From Clostridium sp. D43t1_170807_H7 (GTDB lineage: Bacteria; Bacillota; Clostridia; Clostridiales; Clostridiaceae), in assembly GCF_015555905.1 (NCBI RefSeq), contig NZ_JADNLK010000008.1, positions 62,001-126,000 on the forward strand: DNA of 64,000 nucleotides. Reading direction: 5' to 3'. Positions 1 through 8,933 of the stretch are shown here, one piece after another (within the stretch, counting starts at the first letter, position 1; every line of letters starts with the position of its first letter). Both the position numbers and the translations under genes were made by a program. The notes beneath the pieces are model-generated. The model ran no database searches. It had not been told where the DNA came from and was given only the letters and a program-made list of their open reading frames with translations.

Positions 1-1707
1 GATGCAGGTAATTTAATTAAGCCATTACTTGCAAGAGGTGAATTACACTGTATTGGTGCAACTACTTTTGATGAATATAGACAATATATTGAAAAAGATA
101 AGGCACTTGAAAGAAGATTCCAACCTGTTATTGTTGATGAGCCATCAGTTGAAGATGCAATTTCAATATTAAGAGGATTAAAGGAAAGATTTGAAATTCA
201 CCATGGAGTTAGAATTCATGATTCAGCTATAGTTGCAGCAGCAAAACTTTCTGATAGATATATTCAAGATAGATATTTACCAGATAAGGCTATTGATTTA
301 ATTGATGAAGCTGGAGCTATGATAAGAACTGAGATAGATTCACTTCCAGCAGAATTAGATGCCATTAGAAGAAGAATTGTACAACTTGAAATAGAAAAAG
401 AAGCTTTAACAAGAGAAAAAGATGAAGGTTCTAAGAAAAAGTTAGAGGCTTTAGAAAAAGAATATTCAGAACTTAAAGCTAAAAATGATGAAATGACAGC
501 TAAGTTTGATAGAGAAAAGGGAGCTATCTTAAAGTTAAAAGAATTAAAAGGTAAACTTGATGAAGCTAGAGGAAACCTTGAAGCAGCTCAAAGACAATAT
601 GACTATAATAAGGCTGCTGAAATCCAATATGGTGAAATTCCTAGTTTAGAAGCTGCTATTGAACAAATGGAAGTAGAAGTTAAGGAAAATTATGAAGGTG
701 CTTTATTAAAAGAAGAAGTTACTGAAGAAGAAGTTTCACAAGTATTATCAAGGTGGACTGGTATACCTGTTTCTAATTTATTAGAAGGTGAAAGAGAAAA
801 ATTATTAAGACTTGAAGATGAAATGCAAAAAAGAGTAATTGGGCAAGAAGAGGCTATCACATCTGTTACTTCTGCAATACTTAGAGCAAGAGCAGGATTA
901 AAAGATATAAATAGACCTATAGGTTCATTTATTTTCTTAGGGCCAACAGGTGTAGGTAAAACTGAGCTTGCAAAGACTTTAGCAAGAAATCTATTTGATT
1001 CTGAAGATAATATTATAAGAATAGATATGTCTGAATATATGGAGAAACATGCTGTATCTAGATTAGTTGGAGCGCCTCCAGGATATGTGGGATATGAAGA
1101 AGGTGGTCAATTAACTGAAGCTGTTAGAAGAAAGCCTTATAGTGTAATATTATTTGATGAAATTGAAAAGGCACATGAAGATGTATTTAATATGTTCTTA
1201 CAAATACTAGATGATGGTAGACTTACAGATAATAAAGGTAAAACTGTTGATTTCAAAAATACAATTATCATTATGACTTCTAATATAGGAAGTAGCTATC
1301 TTTTAGAAAATAAATCAGAAGATGGTATAGATCCGCAAATAAGAGAAGAAGTAATGAATGAAATGAAAATGAGATTTAAACCAGAGTTCTTAAACAGAGT
1401 AGATGATATTATAATGTTTAAGCCATTATCTGAAAATGGAATCACTAAGATTATTGATATCTTCGTTAATGAAGTTGCTAGCAGATTAAGAGATAGAAAT
1501 ATAACTTTAGATATCACACCAGAAGCTAAGCATATATTAGCAGTTGAAGGTTATGACCCAGTTTATGGAGCAAGACCACTTAAGAGATATATTCAAAATA
1601 TTTTAGAAAATAAACTAGCAAGATTAATTATTGCTGGAGAAATTAATTATGGTTCTCATGTTGTAATTGATGGTAAAGATGATGAAATTGTAATTAGAAC
1701 TGAATAG
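1..1707 (+). CDS. clpB: ClpB disaggregase, 5' end cut off by window
   Basis: ATP-dependent protein disaggregase of the Hsp100 family, working with DnaK in the cytoplasm. The reading frame is open from base 1, so roughly the first 300 residues are outside the window; 568 residues are visible. Seen in order: the end of AAA+ domain 1 (sensor GATT and the ERRFQ arginine-finger region), a long charged middle coiled coil rich in Glu/Lys, then AAA+ domain 2 with Walker A GPTGVGKT (near base 950), Walker [10 protein letters not shown], sensor MTSN and the C-terminal small domain with YGARPLKR. The middle domain separates ClpB from ClpA/ClpX. The gene ends at a hairpin terminator. Confidence 0.97.
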   Translation, partial: DAGNLIKPLLARGELHCIGATTFDEYRQYIEKDKALERRFQPVIVDEPSVEDAISILRGLKERFEIHHGVRIHDSAIVAAAKLSDRYIQDRYLPDKAIDLIDEAGAMIRTEIDSLPAELDAIRRRIVQLEIEKEALTREKDEGSKKKLEALEKEYSELKAKNDEMTAKFDREKGAILKLKELKGKLDEARGNLEAAQRQYDYNKAAEIQYGEIPSLEAAIEQMEVEVKENYEGALLKEEVTEEEVSQVLSRWTGIPVSNLLEGEREKLLRLEDEMQKRVIGQEEAITSVTSAILRARAGLKDINRPIGSFIFLGPTGVGKTELAKTLARNLFDSEDNIIRIDMSEYMEKHAVSRLVGAPPGYVGYEEGGQLTEAVRRKPYSVILFDEIEKAHEDVFNMFLQILDDGRLTDNKGKTVDFKNTIIIMTSNIGSSYLLENKSEDGIDPQIREEVMNEMKMRFKPEFLNRVDDIIMFKPLSENGITKIIDIFVNEVASRLRDRNITLDITPEAKHILAVEGYDPVYGARPLKRYIQNILENKLARLIIAGEINYGSHVVIDGKDDEIVIRTE

Positions 1708-1713
1708 GAGGAA

Positions 1714-1752
1714 AAGGCTATGGTATTAAAAATACACATAGCCTTATTTTTA
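1714..1752 (+). terminator. Terminator after clpB
   Basis: AAGGCTATG pairs with CATAGCCTT across a 14-nt loop and is followed by ATTTTTATT. It lies between two convergent genes, so it may also stop the opposing MFS transcript. Confidence 0.8.
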
Positions 1753-2934
1753 TTATGAATACTTATTATTTAAAATTAAATTTGAGTTTAAAGGAATTAG
1801 CACTATAAAACTTATAAAAACTAAAATAGCAGAAATTAAAAATGGTAATTTATTTCCTATATCAAAGATAAATCCAGCAGTTAATGATCCGGTAACTTGA
1901 CCTATTGCTTTAGATGAATTAAAAACTCCCATAAGAGATCCGTAATTTTCTTTAGCAAGTTTTGTTATTATACTTTGTTGTAGTGGGATATGTATACTTG
2001 CAAATGATACAAATATTACTGCACAAGTTAAGAATAAAATAACATTATTTGATATTACCATAAGAATTAATGAAGCTATAATACATAGAGTTATAGTTTT
2101 AAATATATTAATTTCTTTAAAGAACTTTGCCAATAAAGGTGTAAAAATTAAATTTACCATAAAACCAACTATTCCAACAAATGCCATGAATCCACCTATG
2201 AATGTAGGAGGAAGTTTTAAAACATCTTCTATGTAATAATTAATAGTGGAGTTATAGCTTGTTGATGCAAAGTAAAAGGCAATAACTATTATAAACATAA
2301 TTATTAAGTTTTTATTTAAAAGCTTTGAATAATTAATTTTATTATAATTATTAGTTACGGAAGTTATAGAACTTTTCTCTTTTTTAGGTTCTTCTAATAA
2401 TAAATATACTAAGGTACCTAAGATTAAACATAAAATAAATTGAGAAAAGAAAGTATATTTAAAATTATTGTTACCTATTACGCCTCCAAGAAGTGATCCT
2501 AAAGAGGAGCCAATTGTATTTGCAGATGCATAGTATGTAATATATTTTATTCTATTTTCTTTTGTTGTTATATCAGTTAAATATGCCATTGATGTAGTTA
2601 AATAGCTTACTACAAAAAATCCCCCAGTAAATCTAAATATAAGTATTATAAATGGATTAGTATTAAAACCAAAACCAAGTTGGCTTATACCATAGCCTAT
2701 AGCACCTAATATTAAAAATTTAATTCGTCCTTTTTTATCAGATAAAGTACCAAATAATGGTGAACCAATAAAGTTACCAATGGACATTGCGGCAAAGAAT
2801 AGTCCAAACATAAAGGTAGGTAATCCAAGTCTTGTTATAAACATAGGGGTAACTGGATGAGCCATGTTAAATGTAAGTGAACTAAACATAGTTAAAATTA
2901 TAATAAATATTAATGATTTATTCTTATTTTTCAT
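1753..2934 (-). CDS. Major facilitator superfamily transporter
   Basis: A 393-residue integral membrane protein with about 12 hydrophobic segments, the usual MFS length. The loop after the second segment carries GTLSDKKGRIK, the MFS loop 2-3 signature (GxLaDrxGrk). A basic/acidic central loop (EEPKKEKSSI, near residue 185) separates the two six-helix halves. Start ATG at 2934 is preceded by GAGGAGG. The pattern fits a drug- or metabolite-efflux proton antiporter, but the substrate cannot be read from the sequence. It is transcribed alone. Confidence 0.85.
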   Translation of the reverse strand: MKNKNKSLIFIIILTMFSSLTFNMAHPVTPMFITRLGLPTFMFGLFFAAMSIGNFIGSPLFGTLSDKKGRIKFLILGAIGYGISQLGFGFNTNPFIILIFRFTGGFFVVSYLTTSMAYLTDITTKENRIKYITYYASANTIGSSLGSLLGGVIGNNNFKYTFFSQFILCLILGTLVYLLLEEPKKEKSSITSVTNNYNKINYSKLLNKNLIIMFIIVIAFYFASTSYNSTINYYIEDVLKLPPTFIGGFMAFVGIVGFMVNLIFTPLLAKFFKEINIFKTITLCIIASLILMVISNNVILFLTCAVIFVSFASIHIPLQQSIITKLAKENYGSLMGVFNSSKAIGQVTGSLTAGFIFDIGNKLPFLISAILVFISFIVLIPLNSNLILNNKYS

Positions 2935-3018
2935 TTATCCTCCTCAATATAATTGTTTAAAAACATAAGTTTTTTTATATTTAATAGTATATCTATAAAA
3001 TCAAAAAAATCCAATTAA

Positions 3019-3168
3019 CTTTTAAGGTGATTACGTAGAAAATTGTACTTTTTAGCTTAAAAGTCAGTGATAGAGAAAAAATTGATTATATTACTTTCTG
3101 GAGATTATATAATCAATTTTTCGGCATCACGGCATTCAAGCCTTAACGAACAATTTAGTTATTAAGGG
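3019..3168 (+). repeat. Structured intergenic element, copy A
   Basis: Copy A of an element also found at 23318-23484. A 5' hairpin is closed by CTTTTAAG (3019-3026) and CTTAAAAG (3056-3063). Next comes GTGAT (3067-3071) pairing with ATCAC (3126-3130), enclosing a long arm AAAAATTGATTATAT / ATATAATCAATTTTT. It ends with a conserved 3' block GGCATTCAAG, CGAACA and TTTAGTTATT. The 3' end overlaps the stop codon of the aldo/keto reductase on the other strand. Strand is assigned arbitrarily. It could be a structured RNA or a small non-coding mobile repeat. Confidence 0.6.
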
Positions 3169-4079
3169 AGTTGATTTCCTGCTGATAGATATATAGAATA
3201 CCATTCTTCACGAGTTAATTGTACGTTAGAAGCAGTACAGATATCTCTTAATCTACTTTCGTTCGTTGTACCAACAATAGTTTGTATTTTAGCTGGATGT
3301 CTAAGTATCCATGCTGTTGCAACTGCAGTGGAACTTACTCCATACTTTTCACCTAATTCTTTAAGTTTTTTATTAAGTTCAGGAAATTTTGGATTATTTA
3401 AGAATGTACCTTCAAAGAATCCATATTGGTAAGGTGACCATGCTTGAATATTTATATCTTTTAAACGACAATATTCTAAAATTGATCCATGTCTATCTAT
3501 AGAAGGAGATATTTTCATGTTTACGTTTAAACCAGAATCAATAATTCCAGTATGCATAATGCTAAATTGAAGTTGGTTAATAGTAACTTTATTTTTTAAA
3601 TACTTATTTAATAATTCTATTTGCATTGAATTGTGGTTACTAACACCAAAATTTCTAACTTTACCTTCGTTATATAGTTTTTCAAAAGCTTCATTTACTT
3701 CTTCAGGTTCCATTAATGTGTCAGGTCTATGCAATAATAATATGTCTAAATAATCAGTTTTCAATCTTTTTAATATAGAATCAACAGAATTTATAATATG
3801 TTCTTTAGAATAATCATAAAATCCAGGTCTAATAGCACATTTAGACTGAATAATAATTTTTTCTCTTAAAGATGTAGACATAGAAAGTGCTTCGCTAAAG
3901 ATTTCTTCTGACTTTCCTTTGCCATAAATATCAGCATGATCAAAAAAATTAATGCCACAATCTAAGGCTGTATTAATTAAGCTATTAACTGAAGTTTTAT
4001 CCATAGTTGAAATTCTCATGCATCCAAGACCTATTTCGGATGCCTTAATATTACCATTTGCCATTATTATTTCTTTCAT
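3162..4079 (-). CDS. Aldo/keto reductase, YdhF-like
   Basis: A 305-residue cytosolic NADPH-dependent oxidoreductase of the AKR superfamily. The catalytic tetrad is visible: Asp47 and Tyr52 in FDHADIYG, Lys80 in IIQSK and His117 in LLLHRPD. The (beta/alpha)8 pattern continues through NFGVSNH and the cofactor-binding IVGTTN near the C-terminus. Overall layout and the HRPD and C-terminal motifs resemble E. coli YdhF. The physiological carbonyl substrate is unknown. The start has GAGAGGA upstream. It stands alone between the structured repeat and the tRNA operon. Confidence 0.9.
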   Translation of the reverse strand: MKEIIMANGNIKASEIGLGCMRISTMDKTSVNSLINTALDCGINFFDHADIYGKGKSEEIFSEALSMSTSLREKIIIQSKCAIRPGFYDYSKEHIINSVDSILKRLKTDYLDILLLHRPDTLMEPEEVNEAFEKLYNEGKVRNFGVSNHNSMQIELLNKYLKNKVTINQLQFSIMHTGIIDSGLNVNMKISPSIDRHGSILEYCRLKDINIQAWSPYQYGFFEGTFLNNPKFPELNKKLKELGEKYGVSSTAVATAWILRHPAKIQTIVGTTNESRLRDICTASNVQLTREEWYSIYLSAGNQLP

Positions 4080-4201
4080 AAATATAATCCTCTCTATGAT
4101 GTAAATTATTAATTAATCATTTACATTATATCATTTAGATGAATTATAAGTCTATGTGGCTAAGATATTAAAAAAATAAATAAAAAAATGAAAAAATAGT
4201 G

Positions 4202-4230
4202 TTGACAAACATCGACAAACATAATATACT
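4202..4230 (+). promoter_or_regulatory. Promoter of the tRNA operon
   Basis: TTGACA (4202-4207), a 17-nt spacer and TATACT (4225-4230), placing the start about 12 nt before tRNA-Gly. It is a near-consensus vegetative promoter, as expected for stable RNA. Confidence 0.85.
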
Positions 4231-4248
4231 AAACAACGTAGTCGATGC

Positions 4249-4322
4249 GCGGGTATCGTATATCGGTAATACTCCAGCCTTCCAAGCTGGAAAGGTGGGT
4301 TCGATTCCCACTACCCGCTCCA
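4249..4322 (+). tRNA. tRNA-Gly (anticodon TCC)
   Basis: Acceptor GCGGGTA pairs with TACCCGC. The anticodon loop has TCC, the T-loop is GGTTCGATTCC and CCA is encoded. First of five tRNAs in one transcript. Confidence 0.97.
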
Positions 4323-4323
4323 T

Positions 4324-4390
4324 TTTATTTGAATAGGAAACTCAGCAAAGCTGAGAAAATTCAAATAACTAAATCTAAGATTTAGATTTT
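4324..4390 (+). repeat. Hairpin-rich spacer between tRNA-Gly and tRNA-Arg
   Basis: ATTTGAAT (from 4327) pairs with ATTCAAAT around an inner CTCAGC-aaa-GCTGAG hairpin. A second hairpin CTAAATC-taa-GATTTAG follows. The last stem is the same 7-bp stem found in each unit of the 73-bp tandem array at 36078-36340. It may be a processing or spacer element; function unknown. Confidence 0.5.
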
Positions 4391-4396
4391 CATTTT

Positions 4397-4473
<77 letters not shown>

Positions 4474-4476
4474 TAT

Positions 4477-4553
4477 GGTGAACGTAGTTCAGTTGGTAGA
4501 GCGCCAGTTTGTGGCACTGGTTGTCGTGGGTTCGAGTCCCATCGTTCACCCCA
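4477..4553 (+). tRNA. tRNA-His (anticodon GTG)
   Basis: Eight-base-pair acceptor GGTGAACG/CGTTCACC includes the extra G-1:C73 pair diagnostic of tRNA-His. Anticodon loop TTTGTGG gives GTG. CCA is encoded. Confidence 0.97.
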
Positions 4554-4556
4554 TAT

Positions 4557-4631
4557 AGGGATATCGCCAAGCGGTAAGGCACCACACTTTGACTGTGGTA
4601 TTCGTAGGTTCGAATCCTGCTATCCCTGCCA
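4557..4631 (+). tRNA. tRNA-Gln (anticodon TTG)
   Basis: Acceptor AGGGATA pairs with TATCCCT, with G as discriminator. Anticodon loop CTTTGAC gives TTG. D-arm GCC...GGC and encoded CCA. Confidence 0.95.
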
Positions 4632-4636
4632 TTTTT

Positions 4637-4712
4637 GGTTTACTAGCTCAGTCGGTAGAGCACTTGACTTTTAATCAAGGTGTCCGGGGTTCGATTCCCC
4701 GGTAAGCCACCA
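4637..4712 (+). tRNA. tRNA-Lys (anticodon TTT)
   Basis: Acceptor GGTTTAC pairs with GTAAGCC (one G-T pair). Anticodon loop CTTTTAA gives TTT. Encoded ACCA. Last tRNA of the operon. Confidence 0.97.
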
Positions 4713-4715
4713 AAG

Positions 4716-4745
4716 CAACTAAGAATTTTCTTAGTTGTTTTTTTG
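4716..4745 (+). terminator. Terminator of the tRNA operon
   Basis: CAACTAAGAA pairs with TTCTTAGTTG, followed by seven T. Confidence 0.92.
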
Positions 4746-4856
4746 TGCTTTTAAACAATATTACTGTAAAAAATTATAAAAATAACAAAGGAAATATGAA
4801 TAATAGTTAAATAATGGTATAATATTTAATGAAGTAAAATAAAAAAGGGTGAGTTT

Positions 4857-5855
4857 ATGATAAGGGTAGAGAATTTAACTAAGGAATTTAAGATTAATAA
4901 AAAATATCCAGGCTTTAAAGGCGCAATTAAATCTTTCTTTTCAACAGAGTATATTACTAAAAGAGCAGTAGATGATATTAGTTTTGAAATAAATGATGGA
5001 GAAATAGTAGGTTATATAGGAGCAAATGGAGCTGGAAAATCAACAACCATAAAAATGATGACAGGAATTTTAACACCTACAAATGGAATCGTTACCGTAA
5101 ATGGTATAGTACCCTATGAAAATAGAGAAAAAAATGCTAAAAATATAGGGGTAGTATTTGGACAAAAGACTCAGTTGTGGTGGGACTTACCCATCTCAGA
5201 AACATTTTCACTATTAAAAGATATATATGATATTAGTGATAATGATTTCGAAGAAAGAATGAACTTTTTGAAAAAGGTATTAGGATTAGAGGAATTCTTT
5301 TTAAATCCTGTTAGAACTTTATCTTTAGGACAAAGAATGAGAGCTGATTTAGCTGCTGCCCTTATACATAATCCTAAAGTTATATATCTAGATGAGCCTA
5401 CTATAGGATTAGATGTAGTTGTAAAGGAGAGTGTACGTAAAGCAATAAAAGAAATAAATAAAAAATATGGTACAACCATTATATTAACTACTCATGATTT
5501 AAATGATATAGAAGAACTTTGTAGCAGAATAATCATAATTGATAAGGGTAAAAAAATATATGATGGTGAAATTGAAGGGGTTAAAGAAAAATATGGTTAT
5601 TTAACTACAGTAGAGATACAGGTAAAAGAAAATATAAATTTAGGTAAATTTAATGAATTTACAGATATAAAAGAAGATGAGGAATTTAATTTATCATATA
5701 AAGATAATAAGTTATTTATAACATTTAATAAAAATAAAATATCTTCAACAGATATTATAGGAAGAACAATGAAAAAGTTAAATGTTATTGATTTTTCAAT
5801 AAAAGAAACTAGCATAGAAGATATAGTTAAAAAGATGTATAGAAATGAGGTATAA
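4857..5855 (+). CDS. ABC-2 exporter ATPase
   Basis: A 332-residue cytoplasmic ATP-binding subunit. Walker A GANGAGKS is at residues 55-62, the Q-loop region is VFGQKTQLWWDLP, the ABC signature is LSLGQRM, Walker B is VIYLDEPTIGLD and the H-loop is TTHD. About 90 residues follow the nucleotide-binding domain, as in the ATPases that pair with PF06182-type (former DUF990) permeases. Two permease genes follow at 2-5 nt spacing, so this is a three-gene operon. Substrate unknown; the family is linked to export of drugs or small metabolites. Confidence 0.92.
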   Translation: MIRVENLTKEFKINKKYPGFKGAIKSFFSTEYITKRAVDDISFEINDGEIVGYIGANGAGKSTTIKMMTGILTPTNGIVTVNGIVPYENREKNAKNIGVVFGQKTQLWWDLPISETFSLLKDIYDISDNDFEERMNFLKKVLGLEEFFLNPVRTLSLGQRMRADLAAALIHNPKVIYLDEPTIGLDVVVKESVRKAIKEINKKYGTTIILTTHDLNDIEELCSRIIIIDKGKKIYDGEIEGVKEKYGYLTTVEIQVKENINLGKFNEFTDIKEDEEFNLSYKDNKLFITFNKNKISSTDIIGRTMKKLNVIDFSIKETSIEDIVKKMYRNEV

Positions 5856-5857
5856 AA

Positions 5858-6676
5858 ATGGAAGGAATAAAAGGAATAAAATCTTATCTACCCTTTACCA
5901 GAAATGTATTTCAACGTCTTATTTCATATAAAGCTAATGCAATAATATTTATGTTTGGTGATTTTCTCATGTTAGCCGTTACTTATTATTTATGGAAAGC
6001 TATTTATGGAAGTACTGCTGAAACTGTATTAAATGGATTTACTTTTAATGAAATGATAATATATATATTCATATCATTTTTAACATCAATAATGATAAAT
6101 GTTGATATAAGTTATGATATATCAAGAGAAGTTAAGGATGGTTCAATTGCAATTAATTTAGTGAGACCTATAAACTATGAAAAAAGAATGCTTTTTCAAG
6201 GGTTAGGAAATGTATTGTATAATTTTATAATTATATTTATAATAGCATTTTCTGCTACTACATTTTTATTTTATAAGTTTTTTGGATATATAAGTATATT
6301 TAGAATAATTATTTATTTTATAAGTATTATTTTAGGTATTTTTATAAATTTTTATTTTAGTTATATATTTGGACTTATTTCTTTTAAGATAACAAATATG
6401 TGGGGGTTATCACAAATAATGCAAGCTATAGTAAATTTGTTATCAGGAACTTTAATACCAATAGCATTTTTCCCAAAATGGGCACAAGCTATAATAAATT
6501 TTTTGCCTTTTAGTTCTGCTATATATACTCCATCAATGATTTACTTGGGGAAAATAAATGGAATAAGTATTTTATTTGCTTTAGGATTACAATTGTTTTG
6601 GGGGCTTGTACTAATGATAATAGCTAAAAAAATGTGGAAAGCTTTAATTAAGAGTTTAACAATTCTAGGGGGATAA
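5858..6676 (+). CDS. ABC-2 family permease, first subunit
   Basis: A 272-residue protein with about six hydrophobic helices. It is the first membrane subunit of the exporter. The motif SREVKDGSIAINLVRPINYE after the second helix is the cytoplasmic coupling region typical of PF06182 proteins. It starts 2 nt after the ATPase stop, with GAGG 8 nt before the ATG. It presumably forms a heterodimer with the next gene product. Confidence 0.85.
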   Translation: MEGIKGIKSYLPFTRNVFQRLISYKANAIIFMFGDFLMLAVTYYLWKAIYGSTAETVLNGFTFNEMIIYIFISFLTSIMINVDISYDISREVKDGSIAINLVRPINYEKRMLFQGLGNVLYNFIIIFIIAFSATTFLFYKFFGYISIFRIIIYFISIILGIFINFYFSYIFGLISFKITNMWGLSQIMQAIVNLLSGTLIPIAFFPKWAQAIINFLPFSSAIYTPSMIYLGKINGISILFALGLQLFWGLVLMIIAKKMWKALIKSLTILGG

Positions 6677-6681
6677 GATAT

Positions 6682-7473
6682 ATGAAAAGATATTTTAGGT
6701 TATATTTAAAGTTTTTGGAACAGTATATCAAGACCTTAATTGAATATAGGGCAGATTTTGTATTAGGTCTTATAGGATTTTTGTTTGTGCAATCTATAGG
6801 GGTAATATTTATTGCATTAATATTTAATACTATACCATCATTGAAAGGCTGGAGTTTTTATGAAATATTATTTATATATGGCTTTGCACAAATTCCAAGG
6901 GGAATAGATCATGTATTTACAGATGAACTTTGGATATTTAGTTGGCAAACTATAGTTGAAGGTAAATTTGATAAATATTTAGTACGTCCATTAAATCCAC
7001 TATTTCAAGTAATAGTAGAAAAATTTCAGCCCGATGGATTTGGAGAAATAGTTATAGGTACTGTTCTTTTAGTTACTTCATGGATAAAGCTTGGATTGGA
7101 TATATCTATTGCTAAAATAATATCATTAATAGTTGTTATAATTTTTGCAAGTTTGATTTATACTGCAATAAAGTTGGCAGTAACATCTATTGCATTTTGG
7201 ATAAAATTTGCTCAAAGTTATTTATTTATGGTTTATCAATTAAGTACTTTTGTAAAATATCCTATTACTATTTATCCAGCCTGGATAAAGGGAATAATAA
7301 CCTTTATGATACCATTTGCTTTTACAGGATATTTTCCAAGTGCATATTTTTTAGGAAGGGAAAGTTTCTTTAGTGGTATTTTATTAACCTGCATAGTTGG
7401 AGTAGTTAGCTTAATTATTGCCTATAGAATTTGGTTAATTGGAATGAAGAGATATGAAAGTAGTGGTAGTTAA
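6682..7473 (+). CDS. ABC-2 family permease, second subunit
   Basis: A 263-residue protein with about six membrane segments and the matching coupling motif (VEGKFDKYLVRPLNPL, near residue 95). This is the second half of the heterodimeric exporter. It is last in the operon, 5 nt after the first permease. Substrate unresolved. Confidence 0.85.
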   Translation: MKRYFRLYLKFLEQYIKTLIEYRADFVLGLIGFLFVQSIGVIFIALIFNTIPSLKGWSFYEILFIYGFAQIPRGIDHVFTDELWIFSWQTIVEGKFDKYLVRPLNPLFQVIVEKFQPDGFGEIVIGTVLLVTSWIKLGLDISIAKIISLIVVIIFASLIYTAIKLAVTSIAFWIKFAQSYLFMVYQLSTFVKYPITIYPAWIKGIITFMIPFAFTGYFPSAYFLGRESFFSGILLTCIVGVVSLIIAYRIWLIGMKRYESSGS

Positions 7474-7528
7474 ATAAAATATTATACTTGAAATAGAAAA
7501 TGAAAAAATTTATTAGAATATAGTTAAT

Positions 7529-7585
7529 AGCACAGCAATATTTAGTAAAATATGTAAAAATTATGCTGTGCTTCTATTTATTTTA
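7529..7585 (+). terminator. Terminator after the ABC exporter
   Basis: AGCACAGCA (7529-7537) pairs with TGCTGTGCT (7564-7572) around a long A/T-rich loop, followed by a T-rich tract. Confidence 0.7.
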
Positions 7586-7638
7586 TTATAAATTTGTACT
7601 ATAATAATTTTGATATGAGAAAGTAAGAGGGAGTATTT

Positions 7639-8670
7639 ATGAAGGTAACAATAAAAGATGTAGCAAGAGAGGCAAAAGTGGCAACGTCTACAGTATCAAG
7701 GGTTTTAGCCAATAGCAGTAAAATAAGTGAAGAGACAAAAGAGAGAGTTAATGAAGCAATAAAGAAATTAAATTACACTCCAAGTGTTGTAGCAAGGGGC
7801 CTTGCTAATAATAAAACAAGGATACTAGCAGTTTTATTACCAGGAGGGGCTGAGGTGTCTTTTGAAAATCCCTTCTTTGTTCAAGCAATGAAGGGAATTA
7901 GTATGTATTCACAAAAAGAAGATTACTATATAATATATGCTTTTAATGAAAATAAAAAAGGTGATGAAGAATGGATAAAAAAATTTACTGAAGGTAATCT
8001 TGTAGATGGAGTATGTTTATTTAACGTAAAAGATAATGATATAACTATTAACTATTTAAAGAAAAAGGAATTTCCTTTTGTTGTAATAGGTAGGCCAGAT
8101 GAAATTCATGGTGTTTTATGGGTAGATAATGATAACTTTGCAGCTATGTATAACTTAACTCAAAATATGATAGAGTTAGATAATAAGAAAATATCATTCA
8201 TAGGAGCTAAACCTGAAATGAATGTTTCTAAGGATAGATTAAATGGATACAAGCAAGCATTGTTCAGTAGAAATATAGAGCTAGACAATGAATTAATTAT
8301 AGAGATGGATGATTTTTCGGAGGAAAATGGTTATTTAGCAGCAAAAAGAATATTAGAAAAAAATAAAGTAGCAGCTTTTGTAACAACGGATGATTTACTT
8401 GCTTTTGGAGTACAAAAAGCGATTCAAGAGTTAGGATATAAGGATATATCTATAGTGGGATTTAATAATATACCGTTAACTCAATATAAAAATCCACCAT
8501 TAGCATCTGTTGACATTAATTCTGAAAAATTAGGAATGTATGCTACTAAATTGCTAATTGATAAATTAGAAAATAGAGAAAGTAAAGGATATTATGTTAT
8601 TGAAACTAAGCTTGTTGAAAGAGAATCATTAAAAAAAGAAAATATAAATTTAATGCAACCGATTGCATAA
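7639..8670 (+). CDS. LacI-family transcriptional regulator of the adjacent alpha-glucoside operon
   Basis: A 343-residue repressor. The N-terminal helix-turn-helix is residues 3-24 (TIKDVAREAKVATSTVSRVL), then the hinge helix PSVVARGLANN near residue 54. The periplasmic-binding-protein-like sensor domain runs to the C-terminus and contains the family signature TTDDLLAFG and VGFNN. The glucosidase/PTS operon follows in the same direction. Two operator-like palindromes (8654-8667 and 8901-8914) flank the gap, one of them inside this gene's last codons. It is probably a MalR-type, sugar-relieved repressor; inducer unknown. Confidence 0.9.
   Translation: MKVTIKDVAREAKVATSTVSRVLANSSKISEETKERVNEAIKKLNYTPSVVARGLANNKTRILAVLLPGGAEVSFENPFFVQAMKGISMYSQKEDYYIIYAFNENKKGDEEWIKKFTEGNLVDGVCLFNVKDNDITINYLKKKEFPFVVIGRPDEIHGVLWVDNDNFAAMYNLTQNMIELDNKKISFIGAKPEMNVSKDRLNGYKQALFSRNIELDNELIIEMDDFSEENGYLAAKRILEKNKVAAFVTTDDLLAFGVQKAIQELGYKDISIVGFNNIPLTQYKNPPLASVDINSEKLGMYATKLLIDKLENRESKGYYVIETKLVERESLKKENINLMQPIA
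8654..8667. promoter_or_regulatory. LacI-type operator-like site in the lacI 3' end
   Basis: TGCAACCGATTGCA is a near-perfect 14-bp palindrome with a central CG, as in LacI/MalR/CcpA operators. It forms the last codons of the regulator gene. It differs from the site at 8901 at two positions. Confidence 0.5.
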
Positions 8671-8778
8671 TATAAAGAAAATGAAAGATATTGCAAGTTG
8701 ATTTCAAAATTTGACTAAAAATAGGATAATTTAATTATTGTAAACAGTTTCTTGGAATGTTATAGTAAACTCATGGAG

Positions 8779-8823
8779 CTGGTAACGGTTTAGTAAATTA
8801 ACTGGTAACGGTTTAGTGAATTA
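8779..8823. repeat. Tandem 22-bp direct repeat upstream of the glucosidase operon
   Basis: CTGGTAACGGTTTAGTAAATTA (8779-8800) is repeated at 8802-8823 with one change. The 23-bp period, about two helical turns, puts both copies on one DNA face. The core GGTAACGGTTT is weakly cre-like. It may bind a regulator or activator. Confidence 0.45.
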
Positions 8824-8859
8824 TAAGCTTAACAGATGGACAAGCTCATAATGTAAATA

Positions 8860-8914
8860 TTGTACAGTACTATTTACTGTACATATTATTTAAACGTTTA
8901 TGCAATCGATTGCG
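8860..8914 (+). promoter_or_regulatory. Putative promoter and operators of the glucosidase operon
   Basis: TTGTAC (8860-8865) and TATTAT (8884-8889) with an 18-nt gap could be -35 and -10. A perfect inverted repeat TGTACAGTA/TACTGTACA (8861-8883) lies over the spacer. TAAACGTTTA (8891-8900) and the operator-like TGCAATCGATTGCG (8901-8914) follow just downstream of -10, a classic repression position. Confidence 0.5.
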
Positions 8915-8933
8915 TATGAAGAGGTGAGTTTTA

